The position numbers and the translations under genes were made by a program. Positions 50,927 to 61,391 of a stretch of DNA of 64,000 bases are shown in pieces (position 1 is the stretch's first letter; every line of letters begins with the position of its first letter). The notes below the pieces were generated by a model. That model was not told the origin of the DNA. It saw nothing but the letters and a program-made list of their open reading frames with translations, and searched no databases. The stretch lies in assembly GCF_000312105.1 (NCBI RefSeq), contig NZ_HE978638.1, forward strand, positions 1-64,000. The letters are read 5' to 3'. This stretch comes from Aeromicrobium massiliense JC14 (GTDB lineage Bacteria > Actinomycetota > Actinomycetes > Propionibacteriales > Nocardioidaceae).

Positions 50927-51223
50927 GTGAGCATGCCGACCCCCGTCCAGATCGACGAGCCCGACGTCGCCGACGACGTCCGGCTCGAGGACCCGTGGGT
51001 CACGATCGTGTGGAACGACCCGGTGAACCTGATGTCCTACGTGGCCTACGTCTTCCGCGAGTACTTCGGCTACACCGAGGACAAGGCCACCGAGCTGATG
51101 CTCGCCGTGCACCACGACGGCAAGGCGGTCGTGTCCAGCGGCAGCCGCGAGCAGCAGGAGCGTCACGTGCAGGCGATGCACGAGTACGGCCTGTGGGCGA
51201 CCCTGCAGAGGAGCGGCGTGTGA
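50927..51223 (+). CDS. clpS: ATP-dependent Clp protease adaptor ClpS
   Basis: 98 residues. ClpS delivers N-degron substrates to the Clp unfoldase. Conserved motifs: [19 protein letters not shown] with the NDPVN loop, then [19 protein letters not shown], and the late [12 protein letters not shown]. The GTG at 50927 is chosen from the -10 spacing; ATG 50933 also possible. The stop overlaps the next gene's GTG. Confidence 0.92.
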   Translation: MSMPTPVQIDEPDVADDVRLEDPWVTIVWNDPVNLMSYVAYVFREYFGYTEDKATELMLAVHHDGKAVVSSGSREQQERHVQAMHEYGLWATLQRSGV

Positions 51224-51807
51224 AGCCCTTCCGCCGTCGTCGGCGCGGACGCGTCCAGGCGACCTTCGAGCCCGCCGAGGCGCACCTGCTGGCCAACCTG
51301 TCGGCGCAGGTCGTGGAGCTGCTGCGCGACCGCAGCGGCGAGTCCGAGTCCAGCGCCGACCCGCTCGCGAGCCAGCTCGGCATGGGTGGGCCGGCCCTGC
51401 CACCCGAGGACCCGGTGCTGCGCCGCCTGCTCCCCGACGCCTACCGCGACGACGCCGACGACGCCTCGGAGTTCCGCCGCTTCACCGAGCAGTCGCTCGT
51501 CACGTCCAAGGTGGCCAACGCCGAGGTGCTCATCGAGTCGCTGCGCGCCGGTGGCCTGGACGACGGCCCGGTCGCCGACGGCGACGACGGCACCGAGGTC
51601 GAGGTCGAGCTCGACCCGGCCCAGGTGCAGGCCTGGCTCCGGGCGCTCACCGACGTCCGGCTCGCGCTGGCCGTCCGGCTGGGCATCGAGACCGACGAGG
51701 ACCTCGAGCGGCTCGAGGCGTCCGAGGACGACGCGGAGATCGCCTTCGGCGACGTGTACGACTGGCTGGGCTTCGTCCAGGAGTCCCTCGTCGTCGCCCT
51801 CGACTGA
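51220..51807 (+). CDS. DUF2017 family protein
   Basis: 195 residues, helical and acidic (many Asp/Glu). It has the DUF2017 layout [28 protein letters not shown] and a C-terminal [25 protein letters not shown]. The family nearly always sits after clpS in actinobacteria but has no known function. The start GTG overlaps the last codon region of clpS, coupling the two. Confidence 0.85.
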   Translation: MKPFRRRRRGRVQATFEPAEAHLLANLSAQVVELLRDRSGESESSADPLASQLGMGGPALPPEDPVLRRLLPDAYRDDADDASEFRRFTEQSLVTSKVANAEVLIESLRAGGLDDGPVADGDDGTEVEVELDPAQVQAWLRALTDVRLALAVRLGIETDEDLERLEASEDDAEIAFGDVYDWLGFVQESLVVALD

Positions 51808-51822
51808 CCCTCCACGCAGGCG

Positions 51823-51875
51823 GGCGGTGAGCCGTCCACCATCGCGGGCCTCCGCGTGGTGGACCACTCACCGCC
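51823..51875. terminator. imperfect 24-base inverted repeat between convergent genes
   Basis: The left arm 51823-51847 and right arm 51852-51875 pair over most of their length (one bulged A and two mismatches), loop GCCT. It can terminate both DUF2017 (plus) and the RCC1 gene (minus). Confidence 0.7.
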
Positions 51876-51891
51876 CCCAGCGGGGTGGACC

Positions 51892-53991
51892 TCAGCCGTG
51901 GCGCGGGCCGACCGCGAAGCGGACGTGCGTGCTGCGGCCGCCGGAGCGGACGGTGACCTTCTTGGTGCCCCAGCGCTGGCCGACGTCGAAGCGGACCGTG
52001 TAGGTGCCGCTGCTCGTCGCCCGGGCGGTGACCGCGCTGATCCGCTTGCCCCGGTAGGTCACGCGCACCTTCTGCCCGGGCACCAGCCCGCGGACGGTGA
52101 CGCGCTGGGCGGTCGAGGCGCGGGCCGCGGCCTTCTTCGCCGTGGCGGTCAGTCGGCCGGTCACGACCGCGAGGCTGTCGCGACCGAGGCGGTTGCTCCG
52201 CGAGCCCGTCACCGTGACGAGCTGCCGCGCGGCAGGACGGGTCCGGGGGACGACGACGGCGCGGCGGACGCGTCCCCGCGCGTCGGCGGTGCCGCGGGCG
52301 ACGGTGCGACCGGCGATGCGGATGGTGTAGCGCTCGCGCGGGGCGAGGCGGCCCACCGAGACGGTGGTCCTGGTGCCTCGGACGACCGGCGTGCCGGTGA
52401 CGGCCACGTGCAGGCGTGCTGCCGGCAGGGTGGCCACCGGCTTCGGGGGCACGGTGGTCGGGGGCACGGTGGTCGTGGGTGCGGCCGCCACAGCGACGCG
52501 GACGGTCGCGATGGTGCCGTTGGCGTGCGTGGCGGTCAGGGTGCGAGGGCCGGCGGAGCCGAGGCGGACGTCCGTGCCGGAGACGGTGTCGGTGCGGTCG
52601 CTGCTGCTGACGGTGACGTGGCTGGTCTCGTCGCCGGTCGGGTTGCCGAACCGGTCCGCGCCGGCGGCGCTGACGGACACGGTGTCGCCCGTCTTCGGGC
52701 TCGCGGCGGAGACCTTCAGCGTCAGCGCCGCGACGTCGACGGGCGTGACGACGAGCGTGACGGTCGTGGTGAGGGTTCCCAGGTCGGTCGGGATGCTCAG
52801 CGTCGCGGTGCGGGTGCCTGCTGTGGTCGACGACAGCGTGACCTCGCCGGTGACGGGGTCGATCGAGGTGGCGACGTCGTCACCCACGACCGTCCAGGTG
52901 CTCGGCGCGTCCGGCGTCGCGTCCGTGACGGCGGGGGTGAACGTCGCCGAGCCGCCGGCCTCCATCGTTGCCGTGTCGGCGACGAGCCCGGTGGTCAGGA
53001 CAGGCGACGTGACGATCGCGAGGTTGTGCGAGCTGCCCGGCCCGTGTGCCGCGACCGCGATGACACGCTTGCCGGCCAGGACGGCCGGAACGGTCGCCGT
53101 GCCGGCGTCCTCGGCCACGTCGTTGCCCCAGGCGGTGAGGGCGCCGTCCGCGACGGCCAGGACATGGTGGGCTGCGACTGCGAATTTCGTCACTGTCCTC
53201 CCGGACAGGGACGCCGGGACCTCGGGACGCCCGCGGGGGTTGTTGCCCCAGGTGGTGACCGCGCCGTCGTCCGTGAGGACGAGCGAGCCGTAGAGGCTGG
53301 CGGCGACGTCGGTGACGGTCTTGCCGGTGAGGGACGACGGGATCGCCGCCTGGCCATGCGGGGCCGACCCCCAGATCGTCACGGTGCCGTCCTCGGTGAG
53401 CGCCATGGCGTGGTAGGTCGAGACGGAGATGGCGGTCACCTTCTTGCCGGTGAGGGACGACGGGACGGCGAGCAGTCCCGCTCCCGAGCCCCACCCGACG
53501 ACGTCGCCGTCCTCGGTCAGGGCGAAGGAGACCGACGTCTCGGCGGTGATGGCGACGACGCGCTCCCCGTCGAGCGACGCGGGGATGTCGAGGCGGCTGC
53601 CGCCGGCATAGCCCCACCCCACCACCGTGCCCTCCTCGGTCAGCGCGAGCGCGTGATAGGTGCCGGCCGCGATCGCGGTGACCTTCGTGTCCGCCAAGGT
53701 CGCGGGCACGTCGAGCTGCCCGTACGTGTTGTCGCCCCACGCGGTGACCGCACCGTCGTCGCTGAGCGCGAGCGAGAACCGGCCACCGGCCGCGACGGCG
53801 ACGACGTTCTTCGAGGCCAGGGCCGAAGGGACGGTCGACTGGCCGGAGCCGTTCGGCCCCCAGGCGACGACGGTTCCGCCGGGCGCCGGCGCCGGCGCGG
53901 CCTGCGCGGGCGCGGTGACGAGCGTCAGCGGGGCGGCGACGAGCGCCGTCCCGAGCAGGAGGGTGAGCAGGCGGCGGGTGACGCGGTGCAT
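51892..53991 (-). CDS. secreted RCC1-like beta-propeller protein with Ig-like domains
   Basis: 699 residues. Signal peptide to about residue 32. Residues about 38-340 contain seven repeats of about 40 residues with the RCC1 signature GxxxALTxDGxVxxWG, so a seven-bladed propeller is likely. Then a Big_2-like segment (about 350-500), a Thr/Pro linker (VPPTTVPPKP), and a C-terminal Lys/Arg-rich domain repeated as VSVGRLAPRERYTIRI and VTVRGLVPGQKVRVTY. Extracellular; function unknown. Preceded by an AAGGAC Shine-Dalgarno and a structured leader of about 95 bases after a possible TAGGCT box. Confidence 0.82.
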   Translation of the reverse strand: MHRVTRRLLTLLLGTALVAAPLTLVTAPAQAAPAPAPGGTVVAWGPNGSGQSTVPSALASKNVVAVAAGGRFSLALSDDGAVTAWGDNTYGQLDVPATLADTKVTAIAAGTYHALALTEEGTVVGWGYAGGSRLDIPASLDGERVVAITAETSVSFALTEDGDVVGWGSGAGLLAVPSSLTGKKVTAISVSTYHAMALTEDGTVTIWGSAPHGQAAIPSSLTGKTVTDVAASLYGSLVLTDDGAVTTWGNNPRGRPEVPASLSGRTVTKFAVAAHHVLAVADGALTAWGNDVAEDAGTATVPAVLAGKRVIAVAAHGPGSSHNLAIVTSPVLTTGLVADTATMEAGGSATFTPAVTDATPDAPSTWTVVGDDVATSIDPVTGEVTLSSTTAGTRTATLSIPTDLGTLTTTVTLVVTPVDVAALTLKVSAASPKTGDTVSVSAAGADRFGNPTGDETSHVTVSSSDRTDTVSGTDVRLGSAGPRTLTATHANGTIATVRVAVAAAPTTTVPPTTVPPKPVATLPAARLHVAVTGTPVVRGTRTTVSVGRLAPRERYTIRIAGRTVARGTADARGRVRRAVVVPRTRPAARQLVTVTGSRSNRLGRDSLAVVTGRLTATAKKAAARASTAQRVTVRGLVPGQKVRVTYRGKRISAVTARATSSGTYTVRFDVGQRWGTKKVTVRSGGRSTHVRFAVGPRHG

Positions 53992-54183
53992 GCGGGGGTC
54001 CTTCGGTTCGTGCGGGGAGGGCCCGCACAACGCCCGAGCCGGCGCGGTGCGGCAGCGTCCCGGGGGACGTCCTGCTGCGGCACGAGCGAGCCTAGGTCGC
54101 CCCGGCGCGCCGCGTGGCAAAACGATCAACTCGCGACGAGTCTCACGCTGCGAGCGCCGTCCCAGCCCGTGGGACGCGCTGGG

Positions 54184-54189
54184 TACAGT
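54184..54189 (+). promoter_or_regulatory. -10 box, leaderless promoter of mec
   Basis: TACAGT ends 7 bases before the GTG at 54197. The 205-base gap between the divergent RCC1 and mec starts otherwise holds only the RCC1 leader. Confidence 0.5.
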
Positions 54190-54196
54190 CGCCAGC

Positions 54197-54652
54197 GTGC
54201 TGCAGATCGAGCGAGAGATCCACGACGCGATCATCGAGCACGCCCGTCGCGACCACCCCGACGAGGCGTGCGGCGTGGTGGCGGGCGCGTACGGCTCGGA
54301 CCGTCCGACGCGGTTCATCCCGATGCTCAACGCCGCGATGTCGCCGACGTTCTACGAGTTCGACTCCGCCGACCTGCTCGCGCTCTACCGCGAGATGGAC
54401 GCCCGCGACGAGGAGCCCGTGGTCGTCTACCACTCGCACACCGCGACCGAGGCGTATCCGTCCCGCACCGACGTGAACCTGGCGTCGGAGCCGAACGCGC
54501 ACTACGTCCTGGTCTCCACCCGCGACGGCGCCCACGAGGCCGGCCCGGTCGACTTCCGCTCCTTCCGCATCGTCGACGGCGAGGTCACGGAGGAAGAAGT
54601 GCGCGTGGTCGAGCGTTACGACACCGACGAGTCCCCCCAGAAAGCGAAGTGA
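54197..54652 (+). CDS. mec: Mec-like JAMM metalloprotease
   Basis: 151 residues. JAMM/MPN+ zinc protease with Glu23, His79, His81 and Asp92 in HSHTATEAYPSRTD. In mycobacteria Mec (Rv1334) releases cysteine from the CysO-Cys adduct. It sits directly upstream of cysO and cysM, as in mycobacteria. Here it may also trim the extended C-terminus of CysO (see findings). Cytoplasmic. Confidence 0.9.
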   Translation: MLQIEREIHDAIIEHARRDHPDEACGVVAGAYGSDRPTRFIPMLNAAMSPTFYEFDSADLLALYREMDARDEEPVVVYHSHTATEAYPSRTDVNLASEPNAHYVLVSTRDGAHEAGPVDFRSFRIVDGEVTEEEVRVVERYDTDESPQKAK

Positions 54653-55891
<1,239 letters not shown>

Positions 55892-55916
55892 GCCCGCGCC
55901 ACCTCCTGGGGACGGA

Positions 55917-57293
55917 TCAGCGCGAGCGCTGCTGGGACGCGATGAGGTCGCGGTACCAGGCGAACGAGTCCTTCGGCGTCCGCGCCAGCGTCTCGAAGTC
56001 GACGTGCACGAGGCCGAACCGCATCGCATAGCCCTCGGCCCACTCGAAGTTGTCCATGAGCGACCAGTGGAAGTAGCCGCGCACGTCCACGCCGACGTCC
56101 ATCGCCGCGCGCAGCGCGCGCAGGTGGTCCTCGGTGTAGGCGATGCGGCGCTGGTCGTCCACGCGGCCGTGCTCGTCCGGCTCCTCGTTGAACGCCCCGC
56201 CGTTCTCGGTGATGTAGACCGGCGGGAGCCGGTCGCCGTACCGCTCGTGGAACCCGACGAGCACCTCGGTGAGGCCCGACGGCACGATCGGCCAGCCGAA
56301 GTCGTTGTGGGTCGGGCTGTCGATGTCGTGGAACGTGAACGGCAGGTCGGGCGGAAGCATCGCGCCGTCGACCACGGCCGGGTCGGTGCCGGTGCCCGTG
56401 CCGGGCGCGCCGACCGCCTGCGGGTTGTAGTAGTTGACGCCCAGGAAGTCGATCGGCTGTCCGATCGTGGCCAGGTCGTCGTCGCGGACGCCCTCGACCA
56501 GGTCCTCGAACCCGTCCACGCCCCACTCGCCCAGGATCAGCGGGTCCAGGAACAGCCGGTTGTAGAGGCTGTCGAAGAACGCCACCGCCTCCGCCGACTC
56601 GGGGTGGTCGTCGGACGGCCACACCGGCACGTGGTTGTTGGCGATGCCGATCTCGCGGGCGCCGGCGGCCCGCAGCGCCTGGACGCCGCGGCCGTGCGCG
56701 AGCAGCTGGTGCAGCGCGACCTGCAGGGCACCGAGTCCGAGCTGCTTGCCCGGTGCGTGGCGTCCGGTGGCGTGGCCCATCATCGTCAGCACGACCGGCT
56801 CGTTGAGCGTCATCCACCGGGTCACCCGGTCGGCCAGGCGCTCGGCCACGGCCCCCGCGTACTCGGCGAAGCGGTCGGCGACGTCGCGCGACTCCCAGCC
56901 GCCCCGGCCCTCCAGCGCCTGCGGGGTGTCCCAGTGGAAGAGCGTCGCGCTCGGCTGGATGCCCTTCTCCAGCAGCGCGTCGACGAGCCGTTCGTAGAAG
57001 TCCAGGCCGCGCGGCTCGACCGTCATGCCGTCGGGCATCACGCGCGGCCACGCCACCGAGAACCGGTAGGCGTCGACGCCGAGGTCGGCCATGAGGGCGA
57101 CGTCCTCGCGGTAGCGGTGGTAGTGGTCGCACGCGACGTCGCCGGTGTGGCCGGCGCGCACCGTGCCGGGACGCGAGGCGAACACGTCCCACGCGCTGGG
57201 GCCGCGGCCGTCCTCGGTCACCGCCCCCTCCACCTGGTAGGACGCCGTGGCGACGCCCCAGACGAAGTCCGGTCCGAGCTGCAGGTCGGTCAT
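55917..57293 (-). CDS. GH1 beta-glucosidase
   Basis: 458 residues, full-length family 1 glycoside hydrolase. The N-terminal GVATASYQVEGA signature, the acid/base Glu in TLNEP, the nucleophile Glu in ITENGG, and the WSLMDNFEWAEGY aglycone region are all intact. No signal peptide, so it acts on imported cello- or similar disaccharides. It lies on the opposite strand between cysM and murI, where mycobacteria have a rhomboid protease gene. Confidence 0.93.
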   Translation of the reverse strand: MTDLQLGPDFVWGVATASYQVEGAVTEDGRGPSAWDVFASRPGTVRAGHTGDVACDHYHRYREDVALMADLGVDAYRFSVAWPRVMPDGMTVEPRGLDFYERLVDALLEKGIQPSATLFHWDTPQALEGRGGWESRDVADRFAEYAGAVAERLADRVTRWMTLNEPVVLTMMGHATGRHAPGKQLGLGALQVALHQLLAHGRGVQALRAAGAREIGIANNHVPVWPSDDHPESAEAVAFFDSLYNRLFLDPLILGEWGVDGFEDLVEGVRDDDLATIGQPIDFLGVNYYNPQAVGAPGTGTGTDPAVVDGAMLPPDLPFTFHDIDSPTHNDFGWPIVPSGLTEVLVGFHERYGDRLPPVYITENGGAFNEEPDEHGRVDDQRRIAYTEDHLRALRAAMDVGVDVRGYFHWSLMDNFEWAEGYAMRFGLVHVDFETLARTPKDSFAWYRDLIASQQRSR

Positions 57294-57385
57294 GGCGCCA
57301 GTGTGCGCGGCCGCCGGGCTCACCGCGGGCGCGCGACCCCCGCCACACCGGGCGCTCTCGCCTAGGTGAGGCCCGCACTCACGGG

Positions 57386-57391
57386 TACGCT
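57386..57391 (+). promoter_or_regulatory. -10 box, leaderless promoter of murI
   Basis: TACGCT ends 8 bases before the GTG at 57400. Confidence 0.5.
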
Positions 57392-57399
57392 CTCGGCTT

Positions 57400-58218
57400 G
57401 TGGCTGACGCACCCATCGGGATCTTCGACTCCGGCTTCGGCGGGCTCACCGTCGCCCGGGCCGTGCTCGACCAGCTCCCGCACGAGCCGGTGCTCTACCT
57501 GGGCGACACCGCCCGGCAGCCGTACGGCCCCAAGCCGATCTCCGCGGTGCGCGAGTACGCCCTCGAGTGCCTCGACCATCTGGTCGACCAGGGCGTGAAG
57601 GCGCTGGTCATCGCCTGCAACTCCGCCAGCGCCGCCGTGCTGCGCGACGCCCGTGAGCGCTACGACGTCCCGGTGGTCGAGGTCATCGTCCCGGCCACGC
57701 GCCGGGCCGTGCGGGCCACCCGCAACGGGCGCGTCGGCGTCATCTGCACCACGGCCACCGCGACGTCCCAGGCCTACGACGACGCCTTCGCGGCCAACCC
57801 GGACGTGCGCCTGTTCACCCAGCCGTGCCCGCGCTTCGTCGACCTCGTCGAGGCCGGCGTGACGAGCGGCCCGGAGCTGCTCGACGTCGCCCGCGAGTAC
57901 CTGGCCCCGCTGCAGGCGGCCGACGTCGACACCCTGGTGCTCGGCTGCACGCACTACCCGCTGCTCACCGGGGTCCTGTCCTACGTCATGGGCGACGGCG
58001 TCACGCTCGTCTCCAGCGCCGAGGAGACGGCCAAGGACGTCTACGGGCTGCTCGTGCGCGAGGGCCTGGAGCGCGACCCGGGTCTGCCCTCCCCGCAGCA
58101 CCGGTTCCTGACCACCGGACGCCCAGAGGAGTTCGCCCGCCTCGGCCGCCGCTTCCTGGGTCCCGAGCTCGAGGTCGTCGACCAGTTCGCGTGGATGCGC
58201 CCGGAGGTGGTCTCGTGA
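57400..58218 (+). CDS. murI: glutamate racemase
   Basis: 272 residues. Converts L- to D-glutamate for peptidoglycan. The two catalytic cysteines are Cys73 in ACNSAS and Cys183 in GCTHYP; the N-terminal [14 protein letters not shown] and DTARQPYG bind substrate. The GTG start is fixed by the leaderless promoter. Its stop overlaps the next gene's GTG. Confidence 0.96.
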   Translation: MADAPIGIFDSGFGGLTVARAVLDQLPHEPVLYLGDTARQPYGPKPISAVREYALECLDHLVDQGVKALVIACNSASAAVLRDARERYDVPVVEVIVPATRRAVRATRNGRVGVICTTATATSQAYDDAFAANPDVRLFTQPCPRFVDLVEAGVTSGPELLDVAREYLAPLQAADVDTLVLGCTHYPLLTGVLSYVMGDGVTLVSSAEETAKDVYGLLVREGLERDPGLPSPQHRFLTTGRPEEFARLGRRFLGPELEVVDQFAWMRPEVVS

Positions 58219-58976
58219 GGCTCACGATCGTCGGCTGCGCCGGCTCCTACGCCGGTCCGGACTCGCCGGCCAGCTCGTACCTGCTCGAGGCCGAGCACGC
58301 GGGCAGCACCTACCGCGTGGTCATGGACATGGGCAGCGGCGCGCTCGGCGCGCTGCAGCGCCACGTCGACCCGCGCGACGTGGACGCCGTGGTGCTGAGC
58401 CACCTGCACCCCGACCACTGCATCGACCTGTGCGGCTTCTTCGTCTTCAGCAAGTACCACCCCGACGGCGCGCTCGCGCCGATCCCGGTGTGGGGCCCGG
58501 ACGACACGGCCGGCTACATGGCCCGCGCGCACGGCCCGGACGCCAGCACCGGCATGGACGACCAGTTCGACTTCCAGCCGTGGCAGGAGGGGGAGCCGGT
58601 CGTGCTGGGCCCGTTCACGATCACGCCGGTGCTCGTCGACCACCCGGTGCAGGCGTACGCCCTCAAGGTGCAGGCCGGCGACGCGACCCTGGTCTACTCC
58701 GGCGACACCGGGCCCACCGAGGCGCTGGCGGCGATGGCGCAGGGCGCCGACGTGCTGCTGTGCGAGGCCTCGTTCGTCGAGTCCCAGGAGAACCCGCCGA
58801 ACCTCCACCTCACCGGCGCCGAGGCCGGCGAGTACGCCCGGCGCTGCGGCGTCGGGCGCCTGCTGGTCACCCACGTGCCGGCCTGGACCGACCGCGACGA
58901 GGTCGGCCGCGACGTCGCCAGCACCTTCGACGGCGCCTGGACGCTCGTCGAGTGCGGCCAGGTCTTCGACCTCTGA
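58215..58976 (+). CDS. metallo-beta-lactamase fold hydrolase (Rv1339-like)
   Basis: 253 residues. The HxHxDH motif appears as [10 protein letters not shown], and later metal residues in [13 protein letters not shown] and THV. The order murI-this gene-rph-rdgB is that of mycobacterial murI-Rv1339-rph-Rv1341, and Rv1339 is known as an atypical cAMP phosphodiesterase, so a cyclic-nucleotide or tRNase Z-like phosphodiesterase role is plausible. Coupled to murI by GTGA overlap. Confidence 0.85.
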   Translation: MRLTIVGCAGSYAGPDSPASSYLLEAEHAGSTYRVVMDMGSGALGALQRHVDPRDVDAVVLSHLHPDHCIDLCGFFVFSKYHPDGALAPIPVWGPDDTAGYMARAHGPDASTGMDDQFDFQPWQEGEPVVLGPFTITPVLVDHPVQAYALKVQAGDATLVYSGDTGPTEALAAMAQGADVLLCEASFVESQENPPNLHLTGAEAGEYARRCGVGRLLVTHVPAWTDRDEVGRDVASTFDGAWTLVECGQVFDL

Positions 58977-59006
58977 CGCGTCCGGCCGGCCGTCGGTGCC
59001 GCTCGG

Positions 59007-59012
59007 TAGGGT
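59007..59012 (+). promoter_or_regulatory. -10 box, leaderless promoter of rph
   Basis: TAGGGT ends 7 bases before the ATG at 59020. Confidence 0.55.
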
Positions 59013-59019
59013 CGAGCAC

Positions 59020-59742
59020 ATGACGACCCGCGAGGACGGCCGCGCCGTCGACGAGCTGCGCCCCATCACCCTGACCCGCAAGTGGCTCGACCACGCCGCG
59101 GGCTCCTGCCTGGTCGAGTTCGGCAAGACCCGCGTGCTGTGCGCCGCGAGCGTCGAGCAGGGCGTGCCGCGCTGGCGCAAGGGCAGCGGCCTGGGCTGGG
59201 TCACCGCCGAGTACGCGATGCTCCCCGCCGCCACCCACGACCGCTCCTCGCGCGAGTCGGTCAAGGGCAAGGTCGGCGGCCGCACCCACGAGATCTCCCG
59301 CCTGGTCGGCCGCGCCCTGCGCGCGTCCATCGACTACGAGGCGCTCGGCGAGAACACGATCATGATCGACTGCGACGTGCTGCAGGCCGACGGCGGCACG
59401 CGCACCGCGGCGATTACCGGCGCCTACGTCGCGCTGGCCGACGCCGTCACCTTCCTCAAGGGCGAGGGCGCCACCGTGGGCGAGCCGCTGCTCGACTCGG
59501 TCGCCGCGATCAGCGTCGGCATCATCGACGGCGTGCCCATGCTCGACCTGCCCTACGTCGAGGACGTCCGCGCCGAGACCGACATGAACGTCGTCATGAC
59601 CGGTGGCGGGCAGTTCGTCGAGGTGCAGGGCACCGCGGAGGGCGCCCCGTTCGACAAGGCCGAGCTGGACGCCCTGCTCGAGCTCGCGGCCAAGGGCTGC
59701 GCCGACCTCACCCGCCTGCAGGAGCAGGCCCTGCTCGGATGA
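59020..59742 (+). CDS. rph: ribonuclease PH
   Basis: 240 residues. A phosphate-dependent exonuclease that trims tRNA 3' ends. Hallmarks: [63 protein letters not shown] and [23 protein letters not shown]. The ATG is 7 bases after a TAGGGT box. Its stop overlaps the rdgB start (ATGA). Confidence 0.96.
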   Translation: MTTREDGRAVDELRPITLTRKWLDHAAGSCLVEFGKTRVLCAASVEQGVPRWRKGSGLGWVTAEYAMLPAATHDRSSRESVKGKVGGRTHEISRLVGRALRASIDYEALGENTIMIDCDVLQADGGTRTAAITGAYVALADAVTFLKGEGATVGEPLLDSVAAISVGIIDGVPMLDLPYVEDVRAETDMNVVMTGGGQFVEVQGTAEGAPFDKAELDALLELAAKGCADLTRLQEQALLG

Positions 59743-60356
59743 GCGCGCGCGTCGTCCTGGCGTCCAACAACGCCAAGAAGCTGGCCGAGCTGCGCCGCAT
59801 CCTCGAGCCGCTCGTTCCCGGCGTCGAGGTGCTGGGCCTGGCCGACGTCGAGCCGTACCCCGAGCCGGCCGAGACCGAGCCGACGTTCGAGGGCAACGCG
59901 CTCATCAAGGCGCGCGCCTGCCGCGACGTCACCGGCCTGCCGTCGCTGGCCGACGACTCGGGCATCTGCGTCGACGCGCTGAACGGCATGCCCGGCGTGC
60001 TGTCCGCGCGCTGGAGTGGCGTCCCCAAGGACGAGGGCGGTGACGCGGCCAACAACCGGCTGCTGCTCGCCCAGCTGACCGACGTGCCCGACGAGCGCCG
60101 CGGCGCGACGTTCCGCGCGGCCGTCGCGCTGTGCCTGCCCGACGGCACCGAGATCGTCGTCCACGGCGAGATGCCCGGCCGCGTGCTGCACGCCGAGCAG
60201 GGCGAGGGCGGGTTCGGCTACGACCCGCTGTTCGCCGCCGAGGGCCACGACGTCTCCACCGCCGAGCTGACCCCGGAGCAGAAGGACGCGATCAGCCACC
60301 GCGGACGCGCGCTGGCCGCGATCGCCCCGCGGGTGGCCGAGGCCCTCCAGGCCTGA
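59739..60356 (+). CDS. rdgB: XTP/dITP pyrophosphatase
   Basis: 205 residues of the HAM1 family, which removes deaminated purine nucleotides from the dNTP pool. [14 protein letters not shown] (substrate loop), [23 protein letters not shown] with the catalytic Asp, and GYDPLF and SHRGRAL near the end are conserved. Coupled to rph as in most actinobacteria. Confidence 0.94.
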   Translation: MSARVVLASNNAKKLAELRRILEPLVPGVEVLGLADVEPYPEPAETEPTFEGNALIKARACRDVTGLPSLADDSGICVDALNGMPGVLSARWSGVPKDEGGDAANNRLLLAQLTDVPDERRGATFRAAVALCLPDGTEIVVHGEMPGRVLHAEQGEGGFGYDPLFAAEGHDVSTAELTPEQKDAISHRGRALAAIAPRVAEALQA

Positions 60357-60360
60357 GCCG

Positions 60361-60405
60361 GCCCGCTGCACTGAGCCCGACCCGTTGCGCTGAGCCCGGC
60401 CCCGC
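60361..60405 (+). repeat. degenerate direct repeats after rdgB
   Basis: Units of the type CTGAGCCCGrCCCGyTGC occur about three times and run directly into a TGAGCnTGTCGAAG repeat. The rest of the gap to 60496 carries GGGAGCGGnGCGCG-like repeats. No gene is visible in 60357-60496. Confidence 0.5.
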
Positions 60406-60409
60406 TGCC

Positions 60410-60442
60410 TGAGCCTGTCGAAGGCTCCCTTCGACATGCTCA
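60410..60442. repeat. TGAGCnTGTCGAAG dispersed repeat, copies 6 and 7 as an inverted pair
   Basis: TGAGCCTGTCGAAG (60410-60423, plus) and TGAGCATGTCGAAG (60429-60442, minus), 5 bases apart, the same arrangement as at 46494-46526. It lies between the convergent rdgB and SGNH hydrolase genes. Confidence 0.8.
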
Positions 60443-60496
60443 GGGAGCGGTGCGCGCCTCGGGAGCGGCGCGCGGCGTCAGGGGAGCGGAGCGCGG

Positions 60497-61225
60497 CTAG
60501 GCGCTCGCGCCCTCGAGGTGGGCGATGACCCGCTGCGCGATGCGCCGGCTGCCCTCGCGGTCGGGGTGCGTGCCGTCGTACACCGTCGAGGCGTCCAGCA
60601 CCCCGCTCATGTCGACGAACTCGAACCCGTGCGCCTCGGCCTGGGCGCGGACGATCGCCGTGACCCGCGCGGCGTGCTCATGGGCCTCGGGACCCCAGGG
60701 CGGGCCCAGCACGACGACCCGCGTGCTGGCCGGCACGGACTCGCGGACGGCGTCGAGGTAGGCGGCCACGGCCTCGTCGACCATCGCGTCCGGGGCCACG
60801 GCGGGCAGGCCGTCACGGCAGTACGACCAGTCGTTGCGACCGCCCTCGATCACGAGCAGGTCGGGCCGCGAGGCGAGCGCACCGGGCCGGTCGCCGAACG
60901 TGTCGCCCGCGCAGCGCCGGCCGACCTTCAGGTAGCCGGACCCGGACTGCGCGTACCGCTCGACCGGGACGCCCAGGTGCCGGCCGACGATGCTCCACCA
61001 ACCCTGGCGGTCGTCGCCGGGCCGGTCGTTGTAGAGCGCCGTGATGGAGTCGCCCACCACCGTCATGTCGGTGAAGGCGCCCGCGCCGGGCGCGGTGGTG
61101 CCCGCGGCGGCGGCAGTGGCCTGCGGCGTCTCACGCGTCGTGGTGAGGGAGACGAGACCGACCGCCAGCGCGATCGCGACGAGGGCGGTCGTGGCACGGC
61201 GGGTGGGACGGGAGGGGCGCTTCAC
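60497..61225 (-). CDS. secreted SGNH/GDSL hydrolase
   Basis: 242 residues. A signal peptide (to about residue 38) with a basic start RPSRPTRRATT precedes an SGNH domain: GDSIT block with nucleophile Ser, a GRNDW block III, and DGTHPDREG block V with the Asp-His pair. It should hydrolyse cell-surface or extracellular esters. GTG start with a GGAG Shine-Dalgarno 13 bases upstream (distant), and divergent from cheA. Confidence 0.82.
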   Translation of the reverse strand: MKRPSRPTRRATTALVAIALAVGLVSLTTTRETPQATAAAAGTTAPGAGAFTDMTVVGDSITALYNDRPGDDRQGWWSIVGRHLGVPVERYAQSGSGYLKVGRRCAGDTFGDRPGALASRPDLLVIEGGRNDWSYCRDGLPAVAPDAMVDEAVAAYLDAVRESVPASTRVVVLGPPWGPEAHEHAARVTAIVRAQAEAHGFEFVDMSGVLDASTVYDGTHPDREGSRRIAQRVIAHLEGASA

Positions 61226-61391
61226 GGGGTGGTGCTCCGAGCAGTAGAGGTGACCGCTGAAGCCTACGTCCGTCCGGCCCCCCGTGGGGAGGGTTCGTCA
61301 CATGACGATCACGTGACAAACCGCTCAGATGCCACCCACCACGGCCGATGAGCCACCCCGACCGGTCATGGAAGACGGAAAGGCGGGACCC

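Noticed and set aside
61297-61317. GTCAC...GTGAC inverted repeat before cheA as a CRP-type site
   Set aside because: Orientation of the half-sites is opposite to TGTGA-N6-TCACA and the inner bases are not symmetric.
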